From JAJFFW01 sp038531315 (GTDB taxonomy: Bacteria > Pseudomonadota > Alphaproteobacteria > Caulobacterales > Parvularculaceae), in NCBI GenBank assembly GCA_038531315.1, contig JBCBBT010000012.1, positions 1 to 62,164 on the forward strand: a stretch of DNA of 62,164 bases, read 5' to 3'. The notes under the pieces were generated by a model that was not told where the DNA came from, made no database searches, and was given only the letters and a program-made list of their open reading frames with translations. The first letter of the stretch is position 1. The number at the start of each line of letters is the position of its first letter. A program made the translations under genes and the position numbers. This document shows positions 15,773 to 24,817 of the stretch, in pieces.

Positions 15773-16560
15773 GCGCCGATCGCGCCGGGTGCGCCTGCCG
15801 CAAACGCACTGCGTGATTTTTCCGGAAGGTAGACGATCAGCATGTCAGTGATCGCATCGGGTGAACGGCGCTCGGAAACCTGGCATAACCCGTCGATGAT
15901 CAGGGATAGATTTGTTTCCTGCGCTTCCAGCTTCATCGCGAGTTTGTCGGCGATCGGCAGCGCGACGACATAGGCGACCAACGCGCCATAAAGTGTCGTT
16001 AAAAGGGCAATGGCCATCGCCGGGCCAATCGTGGACGGATCATCCATCGTCCATAGCATTTTCACAAGTCCGACAATGGTCCCGATCATGCCAAAGGCCG
16101 GCGCCGCTTCGCCCATGGCGCGAAAAATCTTCTCGCCGTCAACAAGGCGCTGGATTTCAAGTTCGCGTTCCCGGACGAGCTGTTCGCGTAAATGATCCGT
16201 TGGAAGACCGTCCGCAATCATCTGCTTGCCGCGCGCAAGAAATGGGTCAGAGACAGCGGCGCGTTCAAGTCCCATCGGCCCGGAGCGCCTCGTGATATTG
16301 GCGAGCCCGCGGACTTCTTCAAGCAATTCGCGCGGCTCTCGGCGATGATCCAGAAAAGCCGTGCGGGCGCCGGAGACCAGCGCCGTCAGAACCTGGTCTA
16401 TTGGAAACCGCAAAATCGTTGCGGAAACCGCGCCGCCGATCACGATCAGAAAGCTTGGCAAATTGAAGAATACGCCAACCGCACCGCCCATCGCGATCGC
16501 GAGTCCGACGACAAATATCCCAGCGGCGATACCGCCGACAGTGGCGAGATCCATACGCAT
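15769..16560 (-). CDS. motA: MotA/PomA-type stator channel protein
   Basis: 263 residues from the ATG at 16560, chosen for GGAAGG eight bases upstream; the open frame extends 37 codons further without support. The start MRMDLATVGGIAAGIFVVGL closely matches PomA-type proteins. Four membrane helices are visible, with the cytoplasmic charged loop REQLVRERELEIQRLVDGEK and the TM3 proline in EAAPAFGMIGTIVG. It forms the ion channel of the stator with MotB. Confidence 0.88.
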   Translation of the reverse strand: MRMDLATVGGIAAGIFVVGLAIAMGGAVGVFFNLPSFLIVIGGAVSATILRFPIDQVLTALVSGARTAFLDHRREPRELLEEVRGLANITRRSGPMGLERAAVSDPFLARGKQMIADGLPTDHLREQLVRERELEIQRLVDGEKIFRAMGEAAPAFGMIGTIVGLVKMLWTMDDPSTIGPAMAIALLTTLYGALVAYVVALPIADKLAMKLEAQETNLSLIIDGLCQVSERRSPDAITDMLIVYLPEKSRSAFAAGAPGAIGA

Positions 16561-16733
16561 GAAAACGGCCTTCCGGTGAGTAACCGGTGGATCGTAGCGC
16601 GCTTGCGTAAAGGGCCGGCTTCTTTGGCAGTTAAAATGCTTCGCGCTTTGGCGAGGGCTGGTTAGCCGCAATCGTCAGCAAGGGCACAACCAGTCTTAAC
16701 AACAGATTAACGCTGTGCGGCGGGGATTAGAGA

Positions 16734-17642
16734 TTAGCCCCAGGGACCTTGATGGGCGCCGGTGCTGGGAACGCTCGCGGCCCCTATGCCGCCCGCCATG
16801 CCGCCCGTCATGTCCATCAACCGGTCAATTCTGTTTTGCGTATCCGGGTGGGTCGAAAACAGATTGTCCCTGCCGCCGCCGGCGAGCGGATTGATAATCA
16901 TCAACTGACCCGTTTCCGGGTGGCGCTCAGCAACGTCGTTCGGAATGCGGGCTGCGCCTTGCGAAATTTTTGCGAGCGCGGAGGCGAGCCAATCCGGCCG
17001 GCCGCAGATCTCCGCGCCGACGCGATCGGCCTCGTACTCGCGCGCGCGGCTTATGGCCATCTGGACAAGGCCAGCCGCCATCGGCGCGAGGATCATGATC
17101 GCAAGCGCGCCAATGAGCCCGCCATTGTTGCGATTGCCGCCAAAAAACATGGCGAAATTTGCAAGGGTGGTGATGGCGCCGGCAATGGTCGCCGTGACCG
17201 TCATGGTCAGGGTGTCGCGGTTTTTGACGTGCGCCAGTTCATGCGCCATGACGCCGGCGACTTCGTTTTCATTCAGCATACGCAAGAGACCGGTGGTCGC
17301 GGCCACGGCGGCGTTTTCCGGATTTCGGCCTGTCGCGAATGCATTCGGCTGATCGGAATGAATGATATAAATCTTCGGCTCGGGTATACCCGCATTGCGC
17401 GCAAGCGCACGGGTCGTCTCCGCATAGCGCCGCACGGCCCCTGATCCATGGCCATGCGTGACTTCTTCGGCGTCATACATGCGCAATACAATTTTGTCGG
17501 CGTTCCAATAGGCGTAAACGTTGGTCGCAACCGCAAAGGCGAGCGCCAGCATCATGCCGGTTGCGCCGCCGAGCATCAGGCCGATGACGCCAAAAAGCGC
17601 GGTCAGCGCCGCCAACAAAATTCCGGTGCGAAACATGTTCAT
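16734..17642 (-). CDS. htpX: HtpX membrane zinc metalloprotease
   Basis: 302 residues. An M48 protease that degrades damaged membrane proteins under envelope or heat stress. Two N-terminal helices (5-45) come first, then the zinc motif HELAH (His134, Glu135, His138). Two more hydrophobic segments precede the third ligand in SRAREYEAD (about Glu202). The C-terminal Gly/Met-rich tail (MDMTGGMAGGIGAA) is low complexity. Alphaproteobacterial HtpX often ends like this. No operon partner is visible. Confidence 0.93.
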   Translation of the reverse strand: MNMFRTGILLAALTALFGVIGLMLGGATGMMLALAFAVATNVYAYWNADKIVLRMYDAEEVTHGHGSGAVRRYAETTRALARNAGIPEPKIYIIHSDQPNAFATGRNPENAAVAATTGLLRMLNENEVAGVMAHELAHVKNRDTLTMTVTATIAGAITTLANFAMFFGGNRNNGGLIGALAIMILAPMAAGLVQMAISRAREYEADRVGAEICGRPDWLASALAKISQGAARIPNDVAERHPETGQLMIINPLAGGGRDNLFSTHPDTQNRIDRLMDMTGGMAGGIGAASVPSTGAHQGPWG

Positions 17643-17723
17643 CTGGTGGATTGCTCCTGACGTAAACCGGGTGAAATCCCGTCAACGCGACCCTATATGT
17701 GTACGGAAATCAAAGGCTTCAAT

Positions 17724-17927
17724 ATGAGCGACGACACCGAAGAAAATCGTAACAAAAAACATGACGCCTTACCGCCCGCCGCGAAACGCGCGCTTGCGGA
17801 GGCGGAGGAACGTCGTCAGGCGCGCCAGTCAGAAGACAAAAAGGCGCGTGAAAAAGGGGGGCCGGCGGGTCCTGAGCCGACCCGATATGGCGATTGGGAG
17901 CGCAAGGGGCGCGCCGTCGACTTCTGA
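17724..17927 (+). CDS. DUF1674 protein, SdhAF4-like succinate dehydrogenase assembly factor
   Basis: 67 residues from the ATG at 17724; the frame is open nine codons further upstream without a ribosome binding site. The C-terminus (GGPAGPEPTRYGDWERKGRA, ending VDF) is the DUF1674 signature shared with mitochondrial Sdh8/SDHAF4, which protects the flavinylated SdhA subunit during complex II assembly. The N-terminal half is charged and probably disordered. It is a stand-alone small gene divergent from htpX. Confidence 0.85.
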   Translation: MSDDTEENRNKKHDALPPAAKRALAEAEERRQARQSEDKKAREKGGPAGPEPTRYGDWERKGRAVDF

Positions 17928-17989
17928 TCCATAAAACTCGCTTTTAATGATTGTAATTCTCACTAAACGAGGATATTTTCTATCGGGCT

Positions 17990-18514
17990 ATGTTGGTCCC
18001 AGTTGCGTTGATCTCTCTCCTAATCTCCGGCGCCGCCCCTCCCAAAACACCCTATGCGGCGCCGGAGCCCTTGCTGTCGGCCGCTGACGCGCCAACTGCT
18101 CATGGCGGATCGGCGCCGAATGCGCCGTCGATTGTCGGCCCGGTTTTTGCGCGCGTCGCTGAAGTTGTGGATGGCGATACGGTCAAGGTTATCGCAGATG
18201 TCTGGATTGGTCAGCAGGTGACCGTATCGGTGCGCCTGGCCGGCGTTGATGCGCCTGAACTTTTCAGACCCAAATGTGAGGCCGAAAAAGCCCGCGCCCG
18301 GGCCGCGAAAAACTTTGTCAAAGATTTTGTCGGGGAGAACGCGGCGCCGGGCGCAGCGGTCGTCAAGCTCCACGACGTGCGCCGCGGGAAATATGCAGGC
18401 AGGGTCGTCGCTCGGATTACGGATCGGCGCGGCCGCGATCTTGCTGCTGCGATGACGGCCAAGGGGTTTGCCGTATACGGCGCGCGCGGCGAGTGGTGCA
18501 TCGACGGCGCATAA
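17990..18514 (+). CDS. Thermonuclease (SNase)-like secreted protein
   Basis: 174 residues. A short hydrophobic start (MLVPVALISLLISGAA) suggests export. A Pro/Ala linker follows, then the SNase OB fold: VVDGDTVKV, VRLAGVDAPE and YAGRVVARI. These hold the Arg, Glu and Arg that correspond to the catalytic Arg35, Glu43 and Arg87 of staphylococcal nuclease. The family hydrolyses DNA and RNA using calcium. The C-terminus has a single Cys (GEWCIDGA) and the middle another (PKCEAEK). No partner genes. Confidence 0.8.
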   Translation: MLVPVALISLLISGAAPPKTPYAAPEPLLSAADAPTAHGGSAPNAPSIVGPVFARVAEVVDGDTVKVIADVWIGQQVTVSVRLAGVDAPELFRPKCEAEKARARAAKNFVKDFVGENAAPGAAVVKLHDVRRGKYAGRVVARITDRRGRDLAAAMTAKGFAVYGARGEWCIDGA

Positions 18515-18551
18515 AACGCCGCGCATCGTCGGTTGCAGTTGCGCGGCGTTT
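18514..18551 (+). terminator. Terminator-like hairpin after the SNase-like gene
   Basis: AAACGCCGCGC (18514-18524) and GCGCGGCGTTT (18541-18551) form a perfect 11-bp stem with a 16-base loop. The stem begins in the stop codon. Only three T residues follow, so termination strength is uncertain. Confidence 0.5.
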
Positions 18552-18648
18552 CGGTCACCTTCTTCTTTTCAAAAATCAATGCACGGTGTGAAAATTCGCA
18601 CCAAATCGTTTCACCGGAAAGTCGAGACGTTTCCGGCTAACGCGCGCG

Positions 18649-18960
18649 CTAGAGACCGAAGGATCGCCGCACCAGATCGCCGACGCCGTCAGGTTTCGAG
18701 CCGCCGCTGATCTCGGCGCCTTTTGCGAGGACTTCCGTTGTGAGCGTTGCGTGAAATTTGTCAAACTCGTCCGCGAGATTGGTCGTTAACGCAATCAGCG
18801 TCGACAGGCCTTCGCTGGCGGTCCCGGTTTGTGCAAACTCATCAATCTTTGGCGCCAGCTCTGCGAGCGCAGACGCTTTCTTTGCAAAGATTCTGAGCGC
18901 AATTTCTGTCGATTGCAGCGCCGCCTGTTCATCAATGAGATTTGTCAATCTGACCTCCAT
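18649..18960 (-). CDS. Hypothetical small helical protein
   Basis: 103 residues from the ATG at 18960 (a TTG five codons upstream is possible). I do not recognise a family. The sequence is rich in Ala, Leu, Glu and Thr, with heptad-like helices (LQSTEIALRIFAKKASALAE, then LADEFDKFHATLTTEV), no signal peptide, no Cys and no membrane segment. It looks like a small cytoplasmic coiled protein of the phasin-like size class. No ribosome binding site stands out and no neighbour hints at a role. Confidence 0.5.
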   Translation of the reverse strand: MEVRLTNLIDEQAALQSTEIALRIFAKKASALAELAPKIDEFAQTGTASEGLSTLIALTTNLADEFDKFHATLTTEVLAKGAEISGGSKPDGVGDLVRRSFGL

Positions 18961-19122
18961 TAAAGTGCTGACCAAAATGATATCTTTGCAGATGGACGTA
19001 ATAATTCAAACCTTTCCTAAAATACGAAAGAAAGTACTGGAATCATTATACGATTGCTCCATTACGTGACTGCTTTGTGGCGGCCTACGCGCCGGTATCG
19101 TGATACTTTGACCGACGGCCGG

Positions 19123-20019
19123 CTACCCGAAAATCTCGCGTGCGACGCGATAAGTGTTGGCGTAAGCTTCAACGCTCGCCTCAATTGGGTCGGCGTATCC
19201 GCCGCCAATCGCCATCGAAACCGGGATCGCGCGCGCCTTTGCAGCCCTTAAGACCATCTCATCGCGCGCCATTAGCCCCTTATGCGTGAGAGCCATACGG
19301 CCCAGCTTATCCTCTGTAAGCGGATCAACTCCTGCCTGATAAAGCACAATGTCCGGCGCAAAGGCCCAGACCGCGGGAAGCGCCTCGCCGAGCGCCGTCA
19401 GGTATTCATCGTCCCCGACGCCGTCAGGCAATCCGACGTCGAGGTCCGATGCGACTTTTCGAAACGGGAAATTCTTGGCCCCGTGCACGGATAAAATAAA
19501 TATATCCTCGCGCGGGCCCAGTATCGCTGCGTTCCCGTCTCCCTGATGCACATCGAGGTCGATGATCGCGACGCGGGCGGCGCGCCCTTCGTCAATGAGC
19601 GCAAGCGCTGCGCAGGCGAAGTCATTGAAAACGCAATAGCCGGAGCCAAAGTCATAATGCGCATGATGGGTGCCGCCGGCAAGCTGGCCGCTAACGCCTT
19701 CGCGCAACGCTCGGCGCGCGGCGGCGACGGCGCCGCCGCACGTGGCTCTTGCGCGCCGAGCGATATGCGGTCCCCACGGGAAGCCGATCCGGCGCATCGC
19801 AGCGGGATCAATTGTTCCGTTTTCAATTGCGGCGACATAGGCCGGATCGTGCGCGCGCAATAAAGTTGCATCGTCCGCCACCGGCGATGCAATCAGATGA
19901 TCCTCGTCAAGGATGCGATCTTTAATGAGCGCTTCGCGAAGCATGCCGTATTTCGATCCCGGAAAGCGATGGCCTTCCGGTAATCTGAGATCGAAACGGT
20001 CTGAATAATAGGCTTTCAA
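19123..20019 (-). CDS. Histone deacetylase-family amidohydrolase
   Basis: 298 residues. A zinc-dependent arginase-fold deacylase of the AcuC/HDAC class. The His pair GGTHHAHYDFGSGYCVFND (about 114-132) and metal site DLDVHQGDGN (about 149-158) are intact, as is GVDPLTEDKLG with the last metal Asp. In bacteria such enzymes remove acyl groups from acetylpolyamines, acetoin-related or protein substrates; the substrate here is unknown. The ATG overlaps the hemH stop by four bases, so it is coupled to ferrochelatase. Confidence 0.88.
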   Translation of the reverse strand: MKAYYSDRFDLRLPEGHRFPGSKYGMLREALIKDRILDEDHLIASPVADDATLLRAHDPAYVAAIENGTIDPAAMRRIGFPWGPHIARRARATCGGAVAAARRALREGVSGQLAGGTHHAHYDFGSGYCVFNDFACAALALIDEGRAARVAIIDLDVHQGDGNAAILGPREDIFILSVHGAKNFPFRKVASDLDVGLPDGVGDDEYLTALGEALPAVWAFAPDIVLYQAGVDPLTEDKLGRMALTHKGLMARDEMVLRAAKARAIPVSMAIGGGYADPIEASVEAYANTYRVAREIFG

Positions 20020-21284
20020 GCCAGCGTCTTGGCGGGCTGACGGTCGGCGGGGTCGCCTGCGCCGTGTGATGCTGTTCCCCGGCCAGACGATTGTTCGTGC
20101 GTTGGCGTTGAGGCGCCGTGGGCTGCGCTATCGACCATAGAAACAGGATTGCTCGAGATTGGACAGGTGCCGCCGGCGCTTTGGGTTTTTGGCGCAGCAA
20201 TTTTGTTTTTCGCAGTGACGATATCTGTCCAGCCGGAAATCTCCGTGCGCGTGATAGCTTCGAGTAGGTCGACCATTTCGGGGGCATCGTTGAGACACGG
20301 AATTGTTTCAAACGCCTCGCCGCCTGCTTCCTCAAATTGCTCGCGCGCCGCGATGTCGATTTCTTCAAGCGTCTCGATGCAATCGGCGACGAACGCCGGG
20401 GTAATCACCGCAAGGCGCTTGACGCCGTCGGCGGCGAGCTGGTCTACGACGTCCGTGGTCGCCGGCTCAAGCCATTTCGCCGGCCCGAACTTCGATTGGA
20501 ATGCGAGCGGCGCGTATGTGGCCGTCCACCCCATTGCGTCGCGCAATAGCCGCGCCGTTTTCTGGCAGTGACAATGATAAGGATCGCCCGCGTCGAAGTA
20601 GCGTTGCGGAATGCCGTGAAAAGAAATGATGACGCGCTCCGGCGTCCAGTCGAGAGCATCAAGCCGCGTGCGTGTCACCGACGCCAGGGCGTCGATATAA
20701 GCGGGGTGATCGTGAAACGCCGGCGCGATTCGCAACGCCGGCTGATGCGCCAAGCCAGCGACAGCTTTGAAGACGGCGTCATGAACGCTGCCGGTCGTCG
20801 TTGCGGAATATTGCGGGTAAAGCGGCAACACGAACAGGCGTGTACAGCCGGCGTCTTTGAGGGCGGTAATGCGATCGGCAATCGCCGGCGAGCCGTAACG
20901 CATGGCAAAATCGACGACGATCTCCGCCTCATCGGCGAAACTGTTTGCAAGGCCGGTCGCTTGCGCACGTGTGTAATACAAAAGCGGCGACTCGGCCGGC
21001 TTATCGCGCCAGATAGCGGCGTACGCTTTGGCGGTCTTGGCCGGCCGGGTATTCAAAATAATACCGTGTAGGACCGGCAGCCAAAGCGGGCGCGGTAAAT
21101 CGACAATGCGTTCATCGGAGAGAAATTCGCGCAGATAGCGTCTCACCGCCGGCGCCGTCGGCGCGTCAGGCGTACCCAGATTGACGAGCAATACGCCGAT
21201 TTTGTCGGATGGTACGGACGGGTGATCAGCGGGAAGCGGATCAAGCGCGCCTGCGCCCTGATTTTGTGCGGCTTTCTCAGTCAT
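20016..21284 (-). CDS. hemH: Ferrochelatase with a long C-terminal extension
   Basis: 422 residues against about 320-350 in most bacteria. It inserts Fe(II) into protoporphyrin IX, the last step of heme synthesis. IGVLLVNLGTPDAPTAPAVR and the catalytic His segment VIISFHGIPQRYFDAGDPYH are intact, as is QSKFGPAKWLEP. The core ends near residue 353 (EISGWTDI). About 68 residues of Ser, Thr, Gly, Pro and His-rich sequence follow, which look disordered. It is the first gene of a two-gene unit with the HDAC-like gene. Confidence 0.93.
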   Translation of the reverse strand: MTEKAAQNQGAGALDPLPADHPSVPSDKIGVLLVNLGTPDAPTAPAVRRYLREFLSDERIVDLPRPLWLPVLHGIILNTRPAKTAKAYAAIWRDKPAESPLLYYTRAQATGLANSFADEAEIVVDFAMRYGSPAIADRITALKDAGCTRLFVLPLYPQYSATTTGSVHDAVFKAVAGLAHQPALRIAPAFHDHPAYIDALASVTRTRLDALDWTPERVIISFHGIPQRYFDAGDPYHCHCQKTARLLRDAMGWTATYAPLAFQSKFGPAKWLEPATTDVVDQLAADGVKRLAVITPAFVADCIETLEEIDIAAREQFEEAGGEAFETIPCLNDAPEMVDLLEAITRTEISGWTDIVTAKNKIAAPKTQSAGGTCPISSNPVSMVDSAAHGASTPTHEQSSGRGTASHGAGDPADRQPAKTLA

Positions 21285-21380
21285 CCCAAAAGTCCTGCCT
21301 TATTGGCGATTAGTACGCAAGAAGGCCGCGGCGAGGATCAATTCCATCGCCGGATCGCGCCCGCACAGCGCCTACACGGC

Positions 21381-21412
21381 GCACCCGCACAGCACTCACG
21401 TGATGCGGGTGC
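21381..21412. repeat. Inverted repeat between hemH and the acyl-ACP synthetase gene
   Basis: GCACCCGCA (21381-21389) and TGCGGGTGC (21404-21412) pair perfectly over nine bases with a 14-base loop. The site lies downstream of the leftward synthetase gene and upstream of hemH. No T-run follows on the minus strand. It could be a weak terminator or an operator for hemH. Confidence 0.35.
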
Positions 21413-21453
21413 ATTTTGCGCCCAACACCAGTGTTCGCGGGCGCTTTAAGGGC

Positions 21454-23367
21454 CTACTCGGCGGCCTTTTTCAGGGCTTCGGGATCATCCCTTTGCGGCC
21501 CGGGATTGGCGCTCGATACCGGCTGGTCGCCGGCGTCGGGCGCTGTCATGCGGGGCGCATGGCTGTCCGATGTGGTCTCGTCGCCCGATGGCGCGGGGTC
21601 CGCCTCCGGACTGGCGGCGGCTTCTGCGCGCTCTGATGTCTCCGCCTGGTCTGCTGTTTTGGCGTCTTTTGCGCGCTGCTTTGCCTCTTTCGCGAGGCGC
21701 TTGGCTTCGGCGCGCCGTTCGCTGTCCTGTTTTTTCTTTTTTTCTTTGAGCGCTTTTTTGTCTTTTTTCCCGCCCTCGGCTGCTGCGCCTTGGTCGCGGG
21801 CCGCGGCGCGTTCTTCAAGCGCTTCCTTTGCGCGCTTTGTGACGCTCACATAGTCGAGCTTGCCTGTGCCAAGCACCGGCAGTTCCTCGGTAAAGACGAT
21901 TTTTTTGGGGACTGCGATCTCCGGGACGCCATGGGTCTGCGCCCACGTCAGCAAGGCGCTGCGATCGGCGTTTTCTCGGTCGGTGACAAGAACGACCTGC
22001 TCGCCTTTGTGCTTGTCGGGGAGGATCGCCGCCGCATGATTGTTGTCCGGCCACACCGCAGAGGCGCAGTTTTCAACAACCGTTAGCGACACCATTTCGC
22101 CGCCAATTTTGGCGAACCGTTTCATCCGCCCCCGGATTGTAATATATCCTTCCTTGTCGATTGAAACGACATCGCCGGTGTCGTGCCAGCCGTCGGCGAG
22201 CGGTTTTAAGACGCCGGGCGCATCCTCCGAGATATAGCCGCGCATGACGTTGGGACCGCGCACGACCAGTCTCCCGGCGCCTTCCAATCCTTCAACCGGG
22301 TCAACCCGGTACTCGATCGCCGGCAGCATTTTGCCGATCGTGCCGGCGCGAATATCGCCAGGTTGATTGGCTGCGAGCACCGGCGAGCACTCCGTGACGC
22401 CGTAGCCTTCCAGCACCTCAAAGGAAAACCTTCGCTCTGCGGCCTGCCGCGTCTCATCGCGCACCCGCTCTGCGCCGCACACCGCAATCCGCAACGAGCT
22501 CATGCCGCCGTCGGCGCTGGCGCGCATATATTGCTGCAGGAATGTATCCGTCGCGAACAGAACGGTTGAGGAGGTCTCAAATATTCGTTGGGCAACGATT
22601 TTAGTCTGCAAAGGCGAGGGGTGAAAAACGACGGGATATCCGCGCATCAGGGGCCAAAGCGAGCCGGCTGTCAGGCCGTAGCAATGAAAAACCGGCAGCG
22701 GATTGAAGAAGATATCCGTCGGCGCCAGATGAACGTGCAGCGTTATCTGTTCAATGTTGGCGAGGATGTTGGCGTGGCTTAGGACAACGCCTTTCGGGGC
22801 GCCTTCCGTCCCCGAGGTAAACAGGATGACGCCGGCGTCATCCGGATTTGGTTTTGCGGCGAATACGGACGGAACCATCGGTCCGAGAATCGCGCGCACC
22901 TTGTCGAGCGGCTTGATCTGCTCGCGCAAATCTTCAAGGTAAATGAACTGAACGCTGTCGCTTAGCGCATCGACAACGTCGGATAAATTAGCGATCTCGA
23001 TGAATTTATGCGCCGTCAGGACTTTTGTGACCTGCGCCGCCTTGCAGGCGGATTTCAAATTTTTGACGCCGGCGGTGAAGTTCAACATGGCCGGTACGCG
23101 GCCGGCGGCATGCAAAGCGAAAATCGAAATCACGGCCCCGGCGCCGGTTGGCAACAGGACGGCGAGCGTTTCGCCTTTTGCGGTCATGCGCGCGATCGGT
23201 CCGCTGAGGCCGAAGGCGGCCCGCGTAATATCTTTGTAAGCGAGCTTGCGCCCGTCGCCATCGGTGATCGCCTGCTTGTCGCCGCCGGCCTTGCGCGCGG
23301 CTTCAAGATAGGCGTGGAATATCGAGCGCCGGGAGCGCCGTTCTACACGCTTTGCGGGATCGGCCAT
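21454..23367 (-). CDS. Acyl-ACP synthetase (Aas-like adenylating enzyme) with basic/acidic tail
   Basis: 637 residues. ANL-family ligase that activates fatty acids, most like the C-terminal domain of Aas (NPLPVFHCYGLTAGSLWPLM, then SSTVLFATDTFLQQYMRASA). The P-loop ILFTSGTEGAPKGVVLSH, the YGVTECSP motif, WHDTGDVVSIDKEGYI and the A10 lysine in PVLGTGKLDY are all intact. Residues after about 505 form a long Lys/Glu/Ala-rich tail (KKDKKALKEKKKKQDSERRA and more) and then a Pro/Ser/Asp-rich end; both look disordered. It probably recycles free fatty acids into phospholipid. It is expressed alone. Confidence 0.88.
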   Translation of the reverse strand: MADPAKRVERRSRRSIFHAYLEAARKAGGDKQAITDGDGRKLAYKDITRAAFGLSGPIARMTAKGETLAVLLPTGAGAVISIFALHAAGRVPAMLNFTAGVKNLKSACKAAQVTKVLTAHKFIEIANLSDVVDALSDSVQFIYLEDLREQIKPLDKVRAILGPMVPSVFAAKPNPDDAGVILFTSGTEGAPKGVVLSHANILANIEQITLHVHLAPTDIFFNPLPVFHCYGLTAGSLWPLMRGYPVVFHPSPLQTKIVAQRIFETSSTVLFATDTFLQQYMRASADGGMSSLRIAVCGAERVRDETRQAAERRFSFEVLEGYGVTECSPVLAANQPGDIRAGTIGKMLPAIEYRVDPVEGLEGAGRLVVRGPNVMRGYISEDAPGVLKPLADGWHDTGDVVSIDKEGYITIRGRMKRFAKIGGEMVSLTVVENCASAVWPDNNHAAAILPDKHKGEQVVLVTDRENADRSALLTWAQTHGVPEIAVPKKIVFTEELPVLGTGKLDYVSVTKRAKEALEERAAARDQGAAAEGGKKDKKALKEKKKKQDSERRAEAKRLAKEAKQRAKDAKTADQAETSERAEAAASPEADPAPSGDETTSDSHAPRMTAPDAGDQPVSSANPGPQRDDPEALKKAAE

Positions 23368-23660
23368 GGGCGCTTTCCTTTGTTAACTCGGCGCAACATA
23401 TTGATTTTATGGGTCTATTTCTGTCTGGCGTCTTGTTTTCTCATCGCTGGCCGTCGCGTTTATCGACAACGCAGGCCGTGCGAACGCGCACAGCGCCGAC
23501 CGGCGCGCTCACGGCGTATTGCATTGAATTACAACATCACGCTGCGCATGGCAAAATATGATGACATTCCGTCCATGTATGCAGTAACGGCGAATACCCC
23601 CCTTATTGCGCCGGCCCGATGTCGCTGGAAAAATCGGCTCTTGTTCGGCCAATCGAGCCC
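23368..23660. other. Intergenic region upstream of the acyl-ACP synthetase gene
   Basis: 293 bases between the synthetase start and the pyrF stop, both leftward. It should hold the synthetase promoter; AAAGGA lies before its ATG. No convincing gene, tRNA or terminator is seen. Confidence 0.4.
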
Positions 23661-24359
23661 TCAGAGGGCGCTGTCGATTTCGTTGCGAATGGCCGCCGCC
23701 GCCGCCGCGGGGTTGTCAGCATTGACGATTGGACGGCCCACAACGAGGTGATCGGCGCCGGCCCTGATCGCGTTTGCGGGCGTCACGATCCGCGCTTGAT
23801 CGTCAGCGCTTGCGCCTGCCGGCCTGACGCCGGGCGTCACAATTTTCAGGGCATCGCCAAATCGAGCGCGGATCGCTGAGGCTTCCTGAGCGGACGCGAC
23901 GACGCCGTCGGCGCCCGCCTCGGCTGCGAACTCGGCGCGCTGCAGGACAAGATCGGCGAGCGGGGTTTTTATGCCGCTTTTGGCGAGGCTCTCTTGCGTC
24001 AGGCTGGTCAGCACCGTTACGGCAAGGATTTTAAGACGCGTGTCGTCGCCGCGCCCCGCGATAGCGCCCTTTAAAACATCGGGCTCGGCATGCACTGTCA
24101 GAAAATCGCCGCCAAGTTTCGTCACGCTTTTGACGCCGCGCTCTACTGTCGCGCCAATGTCGTGGAATTTGAAATCGAGGAAGACTTTCTTGCCCGCGTC
24201 GCTAAGCCTGCCTGCGAGGGCCAGGCCGCCAATTGGCATCAGCTGATAGCCTATTTTGTAGAAGGCGCCATACGCGCCGATGGCGTCGATCGCGGATTGT
24301 GCAATCTCGGTGGACGTAGTGTCGAGTGCGATGATCAAACGGTCGGAGGCGACAGCCAT
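23661..24359 (-). CDS. pyrF: Orotidine 5'-phosphate decarboxylase
   Basis: 232 residues. It decarboxylates OMP to UMP, the last step of pyrimidine synthesis. The catalytic Asp-Lys-Asp motif LDFKFHDIG (Asp62, Lys64, Asp67) is intact. The N-terminal IIALDTTS strand and the phosphate-binding VTPGVRPAG and VVGRPIVNADNP loops complete the TIM barrel. The length is usual. It is divergent from the small lipoprotein gene. Confidence 0.96.
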   Translation of the reverse strand: MAVASDRLIIALDTTSTEIAQSAIDAIGAYGAFYKIGYQLMPIGGLALAGRLSDAGKKVFLDFKFHDIGATVERGVKSVTKLGGDFLTVHAEPDVLKGAIAGRGDDTRLKILAVTVLTSLTQESLAKSGIKTPLADLVLQRAEFAAEAGADGVVASAQEASAIRARFGDALKIVTPGVRPAGASADDQARIVTPANAIRAGADHLVVGRPIVNADNPAAAAAAIRNEIDSAL

Positions 24360-24438
24360 TGAGCAATTCCCGGGCGGCCGGTTTGCCGCTATCCTCCTGC
24401 GTATAGAGGGGCGTTCAAAACGTCAAAAGGAACTCTGA

Positions 24439-24729
24439 ATGGGAACGGTGCGTATGAACAACGTTATAATGCCCATTGCTGGCTGGTGCGGCGCCGCGGC
24501 GGCAATCTTAGTCGTTGCCGGATGCGCTTCCAGCGGCGCGTTAACGGCTTCGCAGAAAGCCATTGACCGGTGTTCCGGCGGCGCTGATCGCTGCGTGACG
24601 CGATGTCTTCAGTCTGGCGACGGATTTACGCGCGCTGCTTGCGAAGCCCAATGTCTGGCGCGCCGCGCCGCCTGCGAAGAAAAGTTCCGCGACGATAGCG
24701 AGCGCCGTGATGATTTCGACCCGGAATAA
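24439..24729 (+). CDS. Small Cys-rich lipoprotein
   Basis: 96 residues with a lipoprotein signal ending LVVAGC (Cys29). The mature part holds five further cysteines in the pattern DRCSG, DRCVTRCLQ, CEAQC and CEEK, then an acidic end (DDFDPE). I recognise no family. The spaced cysteines suggest disulphides in the periplasm. AAGGAAC lies upstream of the ATG, and a strong two-way terminator follows. Confidence 0.7.
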   Translation: MGTVRMNNVIMPIAGWCGAAAAILVVAGCASSGALTASQKAIDRCSGGADRCVTRCLQSGDGFTRAACEAQCLARRAACEEKFRDDSERRDDFDPE

Positions 24730-24765
24730 ATCGCGCGCGCTTGCTGGCCGTCAATTAGCGCCAAC

Positions 24766-24800
24766 AAAAAAACCGCAGCCGTCGCCGGCTGCGGTTTTCT
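24766..24800. terminator. Bidirectional rho-independent terminator
   Basis: AAAACCGCAGCCG and CGGCTGCGGTTTT form a 13-bp stem with a TCGC loop (24769-24798). A-rich and T-rich flanks let it work both ways. It lies between the ends of the convergent lipoprotein gene and the VPLPA-CTERM gene. Confidence 0.88.
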
Positions 24801-24817
24801 GAAGAGCGTGCTTTACC

